Source: CBDFMR01 sp965249765
Lineage (GTDB): Bacteria; Bacteroidota; Bacteroidia; Chitinophagales; Saprospiraceae
DNA length: 64,000 nucleotides
Direction: 5' to 3'
Assembly: GCA_965249765.1 (NCBI GenBank)
Contig: CBDFMR010000005.1
Location: 1,612,001-1,676,000 of the forward strand
The notes under the pieces are model-generated. The model was not told the origin of the DNA. It made no database searches and was given only the letters and a program-made list of their open reading frames with translations. Below, in pieces: positions 63,859-64,000 of this stretch. Within the stretch, counting starts at the first letter, position 1, and every line of letters begins with the position of its first letter. The position numbers and the translations under genes were made by a program.

Positions 63859-64000
63859 TGCCACAAAAGGAATGTCATGCGGATTTACAATCCTCATACA
63901 TTTCAGTTGAACCCTACTAAAGGGAAACGCGTTGAGCTAATTTTGCTTTAAGATATGAATTAGTGTGAAAATTGAGAACTACACCTTGCTGTTGTTCTTG

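Overview
The window looks like a chromosome segment of a Bacteroidota bacterium, probably from the Saprospiria group. The evidence is type IX secretion (T9SS) sorting domains of both types, PorP/SprF- and PorE-like proteins, SprB-type and SdrD_B-type repeats, a FecR/ECF-sigma pair, a DUF5683 gene next to parAB, an HU-CCDC81/SPOR protein, and several -7 boxes of the Bacteroidota form TAnnTTTG. The lineage call rests on recognised families only; no database was searched.

Layout. 1-2146: purC, then a minus-strand tmRNA (ssrA) whose 3' end is duplicated 136 bp away, followed by AT-rich non-coding DNA. 2147-6973: a 1608-residue secreted T9SS protein with seven almost identical 255-bp repeats. 6963-13849 (minus): AsmA-like protein, ECF sigma factor, FecR regulator, ABC exporter pair and DinB-like protein. 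13984-21527: fused peptide-type ABC ATPase, fmt, an OmpA protein, DUF5683, parB, parA and a UPF0173 hydrolase. 21651-22131: a frameshifted lipoprotein gene. 22376-30242: a T9SS/gliding block (PorP/SprF, PorE-like, large CHU_C-type protein). 30286-35516: mnmA, lipoprotein, rimM, acs, EI24 protein. 35504-38494: response regulator, a histidine kinase broken at an A8 run, and the SPOR protein. 38494-38950: an intergenic region with a 21-bp-periodic operator-like array, a promoter and a terminator, perhaps a small RNA. 38951-41292: an arsenosugar-type ArsM next to a decayed ISKra4-like element. 41449-54662: methyltransferase, tyrS, a PA-domain T9SS protein, heptose kinase, KDO transferase, uxs, pgk, gap, and a cytochrome c/copper monooxygenase gene paired with a redoxin.

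From tRNA-Glu (54791) to the end the character changes. Genes are broken, spacing is loose, and mobile-element remains are dense: a tyrosine recombinase remnant beside the tRNA, an IS110 fragment, a frameshifted IS200/IS605 copy, two group II intron remnants that appear to abut head to tail, a degraded reverse transcriptase, a broken XRE regulator and a few orphan hypothetical genes. This is best read as an old, decaying island at a tRNA gene.

Functionally the intact part combines housekeeping (purine and tRNA modification, translation initiation, glycolysis, chromosome partition, LPS core) with cell-surface export (several T9SS cargo proteins plus machinery). No obviously new defence or biosynthetic system was found. 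The most interesting signals are regulatory or genomic: the 21-bp array with a putative sRNA, the homopolymer frameshift in a sensor kinase, a KDO transferase with no canonical start codon, the possible tandem group II introns, and the homogenised repeat array.
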